Origin: Pectinophora gossypiella
Lineage: Eukaryota; Arthropoda; Insecta; Lepidoptera; Gelechiidae
Direction: 5' to 3'
DNA length: 64,000 nt
Assembly: GCF_024362695.1 (NCBI RefSeq)
Contig: NW_026063254.1
Span: 62,001-126,000 of the forward strand
Position 1 is the stretch's first letter. The number at the start of each line of letters is the position of its first letter. Of the stretch, positions 1 through 10,738 are shown in pieces. Made by a program: the position numbers and the translations under genes. Under the pieces are notes generated by a model. That model was given only the letters and a program-made list of their open reading frames with translations. It was not told the origin of the DNA and made no database searches.

Positions 1-2018
1 TGGAGCTGTATCTTCCTAGAGCCACTGATTTTTGAATGTTTAAGTCGAGTGAGAAAACTCCGGCACCCGTCCCTGAGGACATTTTGGAACCATCTGTGTA
101 AATGCGAAGTTCCCTGATGCCGGATTGATCTCGCTCTGTTTCCTGCAGACTTATCACATAGTTTCTTTCTGTAATCTGCGTTTGTGGGATGCTGTCGCAT
201 GGGGCGAGTAAAAGTTTTTGATGTTGTATTGCCCTGTCTAGAATTTTGGTATGTGGGCCTATGCCATTTGTATTCCATATCCCGGTGTTGCGAAGTCTCA
301 TCGCTGCCATCGTGGCTTCCTGTTTAACTATCAGGTCCAGGGGTGGCAAGCTTAGAATTACTTCAAGTGCTGCAGTAGGTGTAGTCCTCATGCAGCCGGT
401 GATAGCAGAGCAGGCCAATCTCTGGAACTGCTGTAGCTTTGTAATGGTTGTGCTGAGCTCGGTCCTGGGCCACCAAACTATTGCTCCATATGTCAGTAAT
501 GGTTTTATCACGGTATTGTATAGCCAAAGCGTGATCTTAGGTGAGAGTCCTCATGTTTTCCCCATGAGCCGTTTGCATTGCCAGAACGCTATGCAGGCTC
601 TCTCCAGTTTATTTTCTAGGTGTTTGTTCCATAGCAGCTTATTGTCTAGAATAACGCCCAGGTATTTGACTTCGCTACTTAATTTGAGATATGTGCCGAA
701 AAGTTTGGGTAATTTTAAGTTATCCAATTTCCGTTTATTGGTGAAAAGTATAATTTCCGTCTTGGACGGATTTACCGATAGGTTGTGCCTAGTGCACCAG
801 TCTTCGACTATCCTCAAAGCGGATCCCATGAGATCGCATAGTGTGTTTTCAAATCTCCCACTGATGAGAATAGATAGATCGTCAGCATAGCCCACTGTGA
901 AGAATTTGTGTTTGTTTAACGATTCTATCAACTCGTTAACCACAATATTCCATAAGAGAGGCGATAGGACTCCGCCCTGTGGGCACCCTTTCGCTACTAT
1001 GCCTCTAGTGGTGTTGTTCACAGTGAATTGTATGGCTCTGTGTCTAAGCATGTTGTCTATCCACCCGGCAACCGTGGAGTCGACGTTATGTTTTTCAAGA
1101 GCTCGGCTAATGCTGGTAAAGGTTGTTTTATCAAATGCCCCCTCAATGTCGATGAAACAACCAAGGGTTGAACCTTTTGTTGACAGTGTATTTTCAATGC
1201 GAGATACTAGTGTGTGTAGTGCAGATTCGGTGGATTTGCCTTTACTGTAGGCGTGTTGTTGATGGTGTAGTGGTCTACGTGTTAGGGCATTTGTCCTTAT
1301 CTCCCTATCACACAGCCTCTCCAAAGTCTTTAGTAGGAAGGATGTGAGACTGATGGGTCTGAAGGACTTAGCCTGCGTGTAGTCACTTTTGCCGGGTTTT
1401 GGTATAAAGACCACTTTCACTTCTCTCCATTTCTTGGGCACATATATATATAACATAAATCACTTACACACCAAGTGGTCTGTAAGTGATTTATCGCACC
1501 ATAACATCAGGCCTGGGAATATTGCGTCCAGACCTGCTGATTTGTACGGGAGGAAGCTGTTGATTGCCCACCTAACGTTGGTTTCATTTATCAGCCTGTG
1601 TGCTGTATCCCATTGTTCAGGATTTGGAGGTGGTGCATTAAAATCGTCCCATGTCGTGTTGTCTGTGATATGACAGCCGGGGAAATGTGATTCTAATAGT
1701 ATATGACTTGTCTCAGTGTCCGATTTTGTGTACGAGCCGTCGAGTTTCCTAAGACATCCCAACATACGCTCCGGATCACTACTGAGGATGTTTTTGACGC
1801 GTACAGCCGTGTGTGTAGATGCTATGCTGGTGCAGAAACGTTTCCAGCACTCAGCTTTCCTGAGGCGGATTCGTTTCTTGTACGCCTGCCTGGTCAGATT
1901 GTAGCTTTCCCAGTCCTGTTCGTTGCGCGTATTTCTTGCCCTGTTAAAAAGCTTACGTAACTTACGGCGTAGTTTTTCTAGATCAGGTCCCCACCACTGA
2001 CGGCTCCTTTTGAGTGGC
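1..2018 (-). pseudogene. Non-LTR retrotransposon ORF2 remnant (RT + RNase H)
   Basis: Minus-strand LINE ORF2 running off the left edge. From right to left are the linker before the RT (a WWGPDLEKLRRKLRK-type motif near 2000), a reverse transcriptase at 551-1456 and an RNase H start with IYTDGS near 80-100. In the RT I see FIDIEGAFD, GCPQGGVLSPLLWN and the catalytic YADD, all conserved. The frame is broken at least twice: a TGA between the linker and the RT near 1457, beside a small inverted copy of AATCACTTACA, and a TGA at 551 where the motif GKT-x-GLSPK normally has Trp. No endonuclease is present, because the 5' side stops abruptly at 2018 against Helitron sequence. RT plus RNase H fits the I/LOA/R1 group of LINEs; the exact clade is uncertain. 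Inactive copy. Confidence 0.88.
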
Positions 2019-2789
2019 AGAAATTACCTAGGAATATTTATCGGTCCCTTATGTCCAAGACACTTACAGGGGTCAGCGTCAGGTTGTGTACAAAAATATT
2101 TTAAAATGACCTAATTTAAAACTTTTTTGTACACAACGTTTGCTATTTTGTTATTATTTGTTAAAATGTGGAGATTGTTTGGACTCGACACTCGCGAGCA
2201 GGCCACGTATACACCACGTGCGCTCCCCCACCACAAGACAGCGCCGTTGACTGCCGCCACACTTCGGCGAATGTGCGCGACGACGAACGACGACCGACGG
2301 CAGTGGCGGCGATGCAGAGTATTCGTTAAAAGGAACTTTATCTACAAAAGCCAAATTTTTTTTAACTTGATACACCCAAAACTACTAAATATCATGTTCC
2401 TAGGTTCAGTGGTTAATATTTTGTATACAAAAAGTTTGGCTTCGTAGTTCCCGTTCCGAATCCGTTCCGTTCCGTTCGAATTTCGGAAAATCCGTTTGTT
2501 GAAAAACTCTGCACATCCTAAGAGACCTACGTACCAAGTTTCATGGTTTTATCTTCAAAAATGACGAATACCCATACAAACATTCAACCCGTATTTCACC
2601 CCCATACTGGTAAAAATTTCAAAATGCTTGAACAAACGATTTTTTGTTTGTTATTTAGTGCCTAAACACAAAATTTAATATTTTTATCTTGAAAAATGAC
2701 GAACCTCATAAAAAATTTCAACACCTATTTCATCCCCTCAAAGATCGAATTTTCAAAAACGCTTTAACAAATTGTTTTTTTATTTATTA
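2019..2789 (-). mobile_element. Helitron fragment (internal part, inverted relative to 58713-60037)
   Basis: Reverse complement of the interior of the Helitron at 58713-60037 (matching roughly 59130-59877), including its GC-rich island (here about 2190-2320). Both Helitron ends are missing. The left junction is with the LINE remnant inside the shared string CTGCCACTCAA; the right end is cut by the foldback element starting CCCACGACGG. The small open frames here on both strands recur in the other copy, but they look like by-products of the GC-rich insert. Confidence 0.75.
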
Positions 2790-2869
2790 CCCACGACGGA
2801 ACGGAGCATTTATATGCGTTTAGGGTGAGAGATGTTTGTGTGTGCGTTTGTGCAAAGTAATGTTACCAC

Positions 2870-3410
2870 CTATCTTTTAAACTAATGATCCGATTTTGAG
2901 GCGGTTTTCAATAGCGGGTTTGTGTTTGATGAATTCATGTTCTTAGACAGGTGTCATGGCTGTAACTCACTAGGGGCGCCACAATATTAGTGCAAAACAA
3001 TGTTGCAATATAATCAAAACGAAATGTCCGATTACAATTCTGTTTTCGGCAATGTGTACGTGGTAGCTTATTGCATGTTCCCAAATAATAAAAATTACGT
3101 CTTTAACTCACTAGAGGGTGCTACAATATTAGTGAAAAATAGTATTGCAATAATATTAAAACGAATTGTCCGATTTCAATGCGGTTTTCAGCAATGGGTT
3201 CGTAGTTGAATGGTGCATGGTCTAAGATAAGTCTTATGATATTAACTCACCAGGAGGCGCTGCTATATTAGTGTGAAACGTTTATATTGCAATATTATTA
3301 AAATTAAAACGTATTGTCTGATTTCAATGCGGATTTCAGGAATAAGTTCGTGGGTGATTGGTGCATGTTCTCAGATGAGTGTTATAGAGGTAACTTTAAA
3401 CAGAAAGCAA
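2870..3410. repeat. Diverged 110-130 bp tandem units inside foldback arm
   Basis: Four related units each contain a TAACTCAC(T/C)AG..GGCGC motif, ATATTAGTG, an ATTGCAATA(T/A) run and a CCGATTTCAATGCGG-like segment. The same units recur in reverse at 8220-8760, 37320-37860 and partly at 57380-57640. The short open frames in this tract (for example 3000-3209) are conserved only because the repeat is conserved. Confidence 0.7.
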
Positions 3411-3540
3411 CTGTATAATATATAATAAGGGACTTAATATTATGTGGTAGGATGAATCACACTTATTGTTTTGCGAGATCTTACCTACACATTATATAGA
3501 TTATGATTCGTATATGCTCTCTAAAAAGTCTGAAATAAAA

Positions 3541-4485
3541 TTAAGCAAAATTAAAAATTTTGAAAAAACCCACGACGGTAAAAATCTCATCGAAAAAGAA
3601 TAAAATAACTCAAAACCCCCGACTTAACCCAATTATTATGTAACGAAATATTATATTAGACTTAAAAATACTTTCTAAAAAGAGTTGATATCTCGAGACA
3701 TCGGTAATAGATATACTTAAGTACCTAAACAATGAATATGGATGTTTACAGTTTTTTCCTAACGTGTCTGTTTCTCGAAAATATACTTAAATGTAGCGAT
3801 AATAATTTTACCATAATACATAACCGAGGAATATCCGTCGGGGGCTGCCTTTTCTATATGAAATTTCAACAAAAATTTAATCATACTCATAAGTGTATTT
3901 TATGTCGTCGTTAAACATCTACAATTCTTCAATAATTGTATTCACGTCACTAGAAAAACTTTAGCTGGGTTAATGGCAGCCCCCGACGGATAACATAACA
4001 TAACATACATACATAAACAGCCTATATACGTCCCACTGCTGGGCACAGGCCTCCCCTCAATCAACCGGAGGGGGTATGGAGCATACTCCACCACGCTGCT
4101 CCAATGCGGGTTGGTGGAGGTGTTTTTACGGCTAATAGCCGGGACCAACGGCTTAACGTGCCCTCCGAAGCACGGAATCATCTTACGACGGATATCCCTC
4201 GGTTATGTATTATGGTAAAATTATTATCGCTACATTTAAGTATATTTTCGAGAAACAGACACGTTAGGAAAAAACTGTAAACATCCATATTTATTGTTTA
4301 GGTACTTAAGTATATCTATTACCGATGTCTCGAGATATCAACTCTTTTTAGAAAGTATTTTTAAGTCTAATATAATATTTCGTTACATAATAATTGGGTT
4401 AAGTCGGGGGTTTTGAGTTATTTTATTCTTTTTCGATGAGATTTTTACCGTCGTGGGTTTTTTCAAAATTTTTAATTTTGCTTAA
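3541..4485. repeat. TTAA-bounded palindrome, copy 1 (with SINE in the loop)
   Basis: Begins and ends with TTAAGCAAAATT / AATTTTGCTTAA. Two arms of about 310 bp are near-perfect inverted copies around a loop of about 125 bp. The loop-side edge has been enlarged by a truncated SINE (3993-4185). The same palindrome occurs at 7139-8084, 35121-35865 and 50924-51669. The 60-codon open frame at 3732-3914 recurs in every copy and crosses the hairpin; I regard it as fortuitous. Confidence 0.85.
3993..4185 (-). mobile_element. 5'-truncated SINE
   Basis: Minus-strand SINE body and tail without the tRNA-like head. It carries the GCCCAGCAGTGGGACGTATA tail motif, then a short TATGT-rich end, and is flanked by a 9-bp target-site duplication CGACGGATA (3984-3992 and 4186-4194). 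The identical insertion is present in the inverted copy at 7439-7632, so it predates the inverted duplication of the arms. Confidence 0.85.
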
Positions 4486-5287
4486 TAATGAAATTTAGTA
4501 AGGTAATAGTTGGTTATCTAAAAACGGTTGTACGATCAAATTGATCACGTCATCGTACTTAGGGGGTAGGAAGTAGGCAGAAAACTGAATTGAGTTAGTG
4601 ATTTTTTTATGGTTTTTGCTGGGAGTTTTGTCTATCATGCCTAAACGGCTCAACGGATTTTGATGAAATTTAGTTAGCTGATAGATAGTAATCTAGAAAA
4701 GGATATGGCCTATTAATATTTATGCTATCGTACTTAAGGCGTAGGCAGTAGACAGAAAACTAATTAGGTTAGTGATTTTAAATTGTTTGTTTTAAAAGTT
4801 TGCCTCATTCACGCCTTAACGTCTGAACGGAATTTTATAAGACTTGGTTAATTTAAAGATAGGATCTTAGGCACGGACACAGGCTACTTTTTATGGCGGG
4901 AAAATACCTCATTCCCGCGGAAATCTAGATTTCGTGATCGTGTCAAGAAGCGCATGACGCCATAGCTACTGGAATGATTTCGATGTTTTTTTTTAAACTG
5001 AGTGACCTCAAGTTAGTATTTGATCACTTTTCTAACTTAGAGGGTAGGTAGGCGCCATAATTTAGGGAATTTATGATAAAATTTTGATGCAACTGTCTTT
5101 ATTAAACAGTTATATCTCATTCCTACAGGAACCTACACATAGCTATAGCTAGCTATCTATTAACATTAAAACTCTTTCTAGAATCACATTACGCCAATTA
5201 ATTGATCTGATTTGTATAAGTTTTTTTATTCAACTGACTGTTACATTACATACAGATAAAATCTAATTACTTACACCACATCTTCTA
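4486..5287 (+). mobile_element. Helitron-like repeat fragment (family B)
   Basis: About 800 bp nearly identical to 61565-62349, where the same sequence follows a complete Helitron-like 5' end (TCCATACTAATATT). Here the 5' part is replaced by the foldback arm. It holds repeated ACGGATTTTGATGAAATTTAG-like strings and no coding potential. It ends at CTTACACCACAT, as does the other copy, just before a new Helitron at 5288. Confidence 0.65.
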
Positions 5288-5406
5288 TCTATACTTATAA
5301 TAAATCTGTAGAGAGGTCAATTCTGTACATTAAATATTTTTTCAAAATAACTATCAGGGGGTGATAAGTGGGCGATACTGATGCCAAAAATGCAATCAGT
5401 AAAATT

Positions 5407-5409
<3 letters not shown>

Positions 5410-5459
<50 letters not shown>
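5410..5459 (+). repeat. (GTCT)n microsatellite
   Basis: About twelve uninterrupted GTCT units near the Helitron 5' end. A shorter version of the same tetranucleotide lies at the same relative place in the other Helitron copies (58748, 61320, and CAGA near 37083). Confidence 0.95.
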
Positions 5460-5589
5460 ATGTTCCTTATAGAAACAAAAACTACTAGACGGATTTTAAT
5501 GAAACTTGGTACAATTATTCTTCACACTCCTGGACAGGTTATAGTATACCTTTCATCACGCTACAATCAATAGGAGCAGAGTAGTGAAG

Positions 5590-6860
5590 GGAAATTCATT
5601 TGTATGAAAAATCTAAACCACTCAAGTTAGACGTTTGAAATTTGGCATGCAGGTACCTTAGATACCGTAGAGGTATACTAAGAAAGGAATTCCCGAAAAT
5701 CCTACGGGAACGGGAATTAGCGGGAAAATCCTTTTGTATGAAAAATCTAAACCACTCAAGTTAGACGTTTGAAATTTGGCACGCAGGTACCTTAGATACC
5801 GTAGAGGTACACTAAGAAAGGAATTCCCGAAATTCTCACGGGAACGGGAATGCGGGAAAATCCTTTTGTATGAAAAATCTAAACCACTCAAGTTAGACGT
5901 TTGAAATTTGGCATGCAGATACCTTAGGTACCGTAGAGGTGCACTAAGAAAGGAATTCCCGAAATTCCCACGAGAACGGGAATTAGCGGGAAAATCCTTT
6001 TGTATGAAAAATCTAAACCACTCAAGTTAGACGTTTGAAATTTGTCATGCAGGTACCTTAGGTACCGTAAAGGTGCATTAAGAAAGGAATTCCCGAAATT
6101 CCCACGAGAACGGGAATTAGCGGGAAAATCCTTTTGTATGAAAAATCTAAACCATTCAAGTTAGATGTTTGAAATTTGTCATGCAGGTACCTTAGATACC
6201 GTAGAGGTGTACTAAGAAAGGAATTCCCGAAATCCCCACGGGAACGGGAATTAGCGGGAAAATCCTTTTGTATGAAAAATATAAACCACTCAAGTTAGAC
6301 GTTTGAAATTTGGCATGCAGGTACCATAGGTACCGTAGAGGTGCACTAAGAAAGGAATTCCCAAAATTCTCACGGAAACGGGAATTAGCGGGAAAATCCT
6401 TTTGTATGAAAAATCTAAACCATTCAAGTTAGATGTTTGAAATTTGTCATGCAGGTACCTTAGATACCGTAGAGGTGTACTAAGAAAGGAATTTCAATTC
6501 CCACGGGAACGGGAATTAGCGGGAAAATCCTTTTGTATGAAAAATCTAAACCACTCAAGCTAGACGTTTGAAATTTGGCATGCAGGTACCATAGGTACCG
6601 TAGAGGTGCACTAATAAAGGAATTCCCAAAATTCTCACGGGAACGGGAATTAGCGGGAAAATCCTTTTGTATGAAAAATCTAAACCACTCAAGCTAGACG
6701 TTTGAAATTTGGCATGCAGGTACCATAGGTACCGTAGAGGTGCACTAAGAAAGGAATTCCCAAATTTCTCACGGGAACGGGAATTAGCGGGAAAATCCTT
6801 TTGTATGAAAAATCTAAACCACTCAAGTTAGACGTTTGAAATTTGGCATGCAGGTACTTT
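5590..6860 (+). repeat. 133-bp tandem array inside Helitron
   Basis: About ten units of roughly 133 bp, each with TATGAAAAATCTAAACCACT, TTTGAAATTTG, CATGCAGGTACC and GGAATTCCCGAAATTC-like blocks. The copies at 35912-37222 and 51716-52645 carry about five units on the opposite strand. Short open frames here, such as 5658-5891 minus, are periodic by-products of the array. Confidence 0.9.
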
Positions 6861-6976
6861 AGTAAACTTAAAGCTTAGTTGCAACAGGATATTACAAAAT
6901 TCCCACGGGAACGGTAGTTAGCGGGAAAAAACATTTGTATGAAAAAATCGAAACCGCGTAAGATAGATGTTTTCAA

Positions 6977-7138
6977 TTCAATTCAATTAAATTATTTATT
7001 GCATTCCATGTAGTACAATGGGGTGTTACATAGGCATAGGAACTAAAACATGGACCCTGTAGGGCACAGCAACGTTGAAGGGAAGAGAGGAAGTGTGTAT
7101 TAAAATGAAAACTCAATGAACAATCAATTTAAAAAAAA
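6977..7138 (-). mobile_element. LINE 3'-tail fragment
   Basis: About 160 bp beginning with TCAATTCAATTAAATTATTTATTGCA-type sequence, the usual look of a lepidopteran LINE 3' end read in reverse, with a short (AATTG)n tail. No coding remains. It separates the truncated Helitron from the next foldback palindrome. Confidence 0.4.
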
Positions 7139-8084
7139 TTAAGCAAAATTAAAAATTTTGAAAAAACCCACGACGGTAAAAATCTCATCGAAAAAGAATA
7201 AAATAACTCAAAACCCCCGACTTAACCCAATTATTATGTAACGAAATATTATATTAGACTTAAAAATACTTTCTAAAAAGAGTTGATATCTCGAGACATC
7301 GGTAATAGATATACTTAAGTACCTAAACAATAAATATGGATGTTTACAGTTTTTTCCTAACGTGTCTGTTTCTCGAAAATATACTTAAATGTAGCGATAA
7401 TAATTTTACCATAATACATAACCGAGGGATATCCGTCGTAAGATGATTCCGTGCTTCGGAGGGCACGTTAAGCCGTTGGTCCCGGCTATTAGCCGTAAAA
7501 AACACCTCCACCAACCCGCATTGGAGCAGCGTGGTGGAGTATGCTCCATACCCCCTCCGGTTGATTGAGGGGAGGCCTGTGCCCAGCAGTGGGACGTATA
7601 TAGGCTGTTTATGTATGTATGTTATGTTATGTTATCCGTCGGGGGCTGCCATTAACCCAGCTAAAGTTTTTCTAGTGACGTGAATACAATTATTGAAGAA
7701 TTGTAGATGTTTAACGACGACATAAAATACACTTATGAGTATGATTAAATTTTTGTTGAAATTTCATATAGAAAAGGCAGCCCCCGACGGATATTCCTCG
7801 GTTATGTATTATGGTAAAATTATTATCGCTACATTTAAGTATATTTTCGAGAAACAGACACGTTAGGAAAAAACTGTAAACATCCATATTCATTGTTTAG
7901 GTACTTAAGTATATCTATTACCGATGTCTCGAGATATCAACTCTTTTTAGAAAGTATTTTTAAGTCTAATATAATATTTCGTTACATAATAATTGGGTTA
8001 AGTCGGGGGTTTTGAGTTATTTTATTCTTTTTCGATGAGATTTTTACCGTCGTGGGTTTTTTCAAAATTTTTAATTTTGCTTAA
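7139..8084. repeat. TTAA-bounded palindrome, copy 2 (with SINE)
   Basis: Reverse complement of copy 1, 946 bp against 945 bp. It shows the same distribution of small differences between its two arms, for example CAATAAATATGG in the SINE-side arm and CAATGAATATGG in the other. Confidence 0.85.
7439..7632 (+). mobile_element. 5'-truncated SINE in palindrome copy 2
   Basis: Plus-strand counterpart of 3993-4185, flanked by TATCCGTCG at 7430-7438 and 7633-7641. It differs by very few bases, such as one extra A in the AAAAACACC run. Confidence 0.85.
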
Positions 8085-8769
8085 TTTTATTTCAGACTTT
8101 TTAGAGAGCATATACGAATCATAATCTATATAATGTGTAGGTAAGATCTCGCAAAACAATAAGTGTGATTCATCCTACCACATAATATTAAGTCCCTTAT
8201 TATATATTATACAGTTGCTTTCTGTTTAAAGTTACCTCTATAACACTCATCTGAGAACATGCACCAATCACCCACGAACTTATTCCTGAAATCCGCATTG
8301 AAATCAGACAATACGTTTTAATTTTAATAATATTGCAATATAAACGTTTCACACTAATATAGCAGCGCCTCCTAGTGAGTTAATATCATAAGACTTATCT
8401 TAGACCATGCACCATTCAACTACGAACCCATTGCTGAAAACCGCATTGAAATCGGACAATTCGTTTTAATATTATTGCAATACTATTTTTCACTAATATT
8501 GTAGCACCCTCTAGTGAGTTAAAGACGTAATTTTTATTATTTGGGAACATGCAATAAGCTACCACGTACACATTGCCGAAAACAGAATTGTAATCGGACA
8601 TTTCGTTTTGATTATATTGCAACATTGTTTTGCACTAATATTGTGGCGCCCCTAGTGAGTTACAGCCATGACACCTGTCTAAGAACATGAATTCATCAAA
8701 CACAAACCCGCTATTGAAAACCGCCTCAAAATCGGATCATTAGTTTAAAAGATAGGTGGTAACATTACT

Positions 8770-9997
8770 GTACATGACATCATCCGCTTTAGCAGCAAAT
8801 ATCATATTATCAAACTTGAGACGTATCCAGCAAACACTAATCAATACCGTTACGGACATTACCCATGGTCGCATCGACATTCACCTATTTTCGCCTGATC
8901 AACTCGAAGAACAAGCAAATATCATTATGAGACAATTAAATGTAGATCTTAATTTACCCACGGACAAATACAACATACGAGAATTATACCGTCTCTTAAG
9001 AGTTCACGCTAGAATTATTAAGGATTATCTCATCATCGAAATTAAGATCCCTCTGGTAAGCAGAGAAGTCTACGAGTTGGATAAAATTATTACCATTCCT
9101 ATAAAAAATGACGATGGAATATATCATATTACTCCAACCTTACCATATATTGCATTTAATCTGAAAAGAGACATGATAATTCTACTATCAGACATCGATT
9201 TACAATCATGTATCCACACACAGGACAAACTATTATGTTCCCTTGACAAACCCATTTACGACCTAAAGCCAAAGAAAAGCATCTGCGATATCAAAATAGT
9301 AAACACAGAGATAACACGAGCGTCGCCGTGTATAACAGAGCTATCACCTTGCACTACCGACAAGTGGATCAAGTTGCGGCGGCTAAACAGCTGGTTGTAC
9401 TCATGTTGTACGCAGTGCAACGTACGCATATTCTGCTCAGCTGGCATGGAGATAAGAAGTTTGACCGGAAGTGGCCTTATTACGCTAGGCCAAGGCTGCA
9501 CACTCAAAGGCGATTCATTCACCTTACATTCTCATAACCATTTTTTGAATCAGATGCAAGGTCACGCAGAGAGGATCGAAATACCTAAAATGTCGGTCTT
9601 AAATACTATATACAATACCATCGTACCTTTCGAGTCTACCTCGGTACGTTCGGAGGAACATCTAAGTATTCAGGATCAGATAGAAAGACAAATAGATGTT
9701 TTGAAGAAGGAATCGAGTCAACAACTCAGTATACACGACGTACATCATTATTGTCTACAGTATGTGTTGTTGGTTGGTCTCGTGGCTATAGTTATCATAT
9801 CATGCTTTTATTTAAGAAGACGACTAACTCATAATCAACAGGCACAAGCGCCAGCCCCTAGACCCTCGGTGGCCGACAGCAGCTCGGACGCAGTACGGAA
9901 GATCGATGTTAATAAAATTGAAAACGTCGATAAATCAACTTCACCTATATCAATCCACTCAGTGAAATTTGATGTTCCTAGTGTTAACTCAATTTAA
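8770..9997 (+). pseudogene. env, C-terminal part (baculovirus F-like fusion glycoprotein)
   Basis: Open frame of about 408 codons with no native start; the upstream GTG codon belongs to the foldback arm. The first part is helical and the middle is Cys-rich (several C..C pairs around residues 155-245). A hydrophobic membrane segment (about residues 338-355, core LLVGLVAIVIISCF) is followed by RRR and a cytoplasmic tail. This is the usual end of F-protein-like envelope proteins found in baculoviruses, errantiviruses and some BEL elements. The fusion-peptide half lies at the other end of the element (16380-16992). The protein is split, so no functional env can be made from this locus as it stands. 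Role by family: membrane fusion. Assignment rests on layout and the membrane anchor. Confidence 0.75.
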
Positions 9998-10130
9998 ATA
10001 ACTCTATTACAATTATTAGTTTATAAATTTACTATTGTACGCTTCAGTATGATTGTCTTCATCTTGCTCTTTATTATCATCATTTACTTCTACCATTTTT
10101 TACATATACTTATACTCTTATTTTCATCTT

Positions 10131-10141
10131 AGTGGGCAAGA
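10131..10141 (+). other. Polypurine tract
   Basis: The purine-rich run AGTGGGCAAGA stands immediately before the LTR start TGTACGG. It is the expected site for plus-strand priming, and its position after env C confirms that the LTR at 10142 is in 3'-LTR context on its left side. Confidence 0.6.
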
Positions 10142-10347
10142 TGTACGGACAACCGTACTATTTTATTGCTGTATCTTATTTAAGTATTGTTTGATGTATC
10201 ATATATCACTTTAAAATCAGTGCAATTAAACGCTCTCTATCAAGCGGTCGTTTTATATCATTTCCTTCAAATGCCGTTTTCTATATCATTTTTATCAATT
10301 ATCATCTTAAATATCATTTATCACAAGAGTGTATTTTTACCGATACA
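10142..10347 (+). repeat. Single LTR of permuted BEL element
   Basis: About 206 bp from TGTACGG to CGATACA, between the polypurine tract and the primer-binding site, so it serves as 3' LTR to its left and 5' LTR to its right. There is no second copy in the window. It contains nine TATCA pentamers, four of them TTATCA or CTATCA, the reverse of a WGATAR GATA-factor site. Exact ends are inferred from the flanking motifs because no second LTR is available for comparison. Confidence 0.65.
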
Positions 10348-10352
10348 TTTTT

Positions 10353-10369
10353 TGGTCCTTCGAGCCGGA
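10353..10369 (+). other. Primer-binding site, tRNA-Tyr type
   Basis: TGGTCCTTCGAGCCGGA is the exact complement of a tRNA 3' end TCCGGCTCGAAGGACCA, which from memory matches animal tRNA-Tyr. The same site is used by the BEL element at 20546-25871. Confidence 0.75.
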
Positions 10370-10738
10370 TAGTGAATCAGTGCGCGAGAGGTCATACATA
10401 CATGCACGTGGACTTCTGTACAGCATTGACTTTTCGCGTGTGGTTAGCACTTTATATCAATTAGACTTTATATCAGTTAAGTACTTTGCATCAGTGACAT
10501 CAAGTGAGCGAAGTGAGTGTATCTATCGACGGATTTGTGTTCATGGATCTGGAGTGTGGTAGCGATTCGGTGTAACTGGCCTCCCACCAGCGGGTCTCAC
10601 CAGTTAGATTGAGAAGGCGCAGATATCGCACAGAGATCGGAAACACTGTTTTTTTTAGCTGTGTAGCTGAAACAACTACATATACTATATCAAGTCATCG
10701 AGTTATCAATACTGTCCTACTTTATCTACAGTATCAAG

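Larger units (their letters stand above)
2790..4485 (-). mobile_element. Foldback element, left arm (arm 1)
   Basis: Left arm of a large foldback structure. It starts with CCCACGACGG (with TTA before it) and is a near-perfect reverse complement of 7139-8769 plus 16993-17058. In order it holds a terminal segment (2790-2870), about four diverged repeats of 110-130 bp with a CACTAG...GGCGC...ATTAGTG core (2870-3410), an AT-rich stretch (3411-3540) and a palindrome (3541-4485). No transposase is encoded, so this would be non-autonomous. The termini do not match a superfamily I can name. TTAA flanks the palindrome on both sides, a piggyBac-like site, but the ends do not prove this. Confidence 0.75.
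5288..6976 (+). mobile_element. Non-autonomous Helitron with minisatellite, 3' truncated (family A)
   Basis: Starts A|TCTATACTTATAATAAATC, the same 5' end as the family copy whose boundaries are proven at 35912-37222. Inside are (GTCT)n at 5410-5459 and about ten 133-bp tandem units (about 5590-6860). The 3' part with the hairpin and CTAG is missing; the sequence breaks off at 6976 against a LINE-tail fragment. No Rep/helicase is encoded. Confidence 0.75.
7139..8769 (+). mobile_element. Foldback element, right arm (arm 2, inner part)
   Basis: Near-identical reverse complement of arm 1 (2790-4485), including the same SINE. It contains the palindrome 7139-8084, the AT-rich stretch and the 110-130 bp units. 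The arm stops at AACATTACT (8769) and resumes with TTGCACAAACGC at 16993, ending CCGTCGTGGG at 17058. The uninterrupted version of this junction is seen at 57620-57650. The BEL/Pao element between these points is therefore an insertion into the arm. Confidence 0.85.

Noticed and set aside
246..890. A 214-codon plus-strand frame
   Set aside because: It lies opposite the LINE RT and RNase H, has no domain, and is an antisense shadow.
3000..3209. A 69-codon open frame recurring at 8416-8625 and 37508-37717
   Set aside because: It lies within the 110-130 bp tandem units; conservation follows the repeat, not a protein.
3732..3914. A 60-codon open frame repeated in all four palindromes, always starting MNMDVYSFF
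   Set aside because: It crosses the hairpin arm and loop. Its conservation is explained by the very young age of the copies, and it has no recognisable domain.
5410..6860. Regular repeats that could suggest a CRISPR array
   Set aside because: Units are directly adjacent without unique spacers, and the context is eukaryotic transposons.
8756..9997. A complete env gene starting at the GTG at 8756
   Set aside because: The first five codons are foldback-arm sequence; the true protein begins in the other half at the end of the element, so this is only a C-terminal part.
10142..10347. A solo LTR independent of its neighbours
   Set aside because: The polypurine tract and env to its left and the primer site and gag to its right fit one element, so it is the single LTR of a permuted copy.
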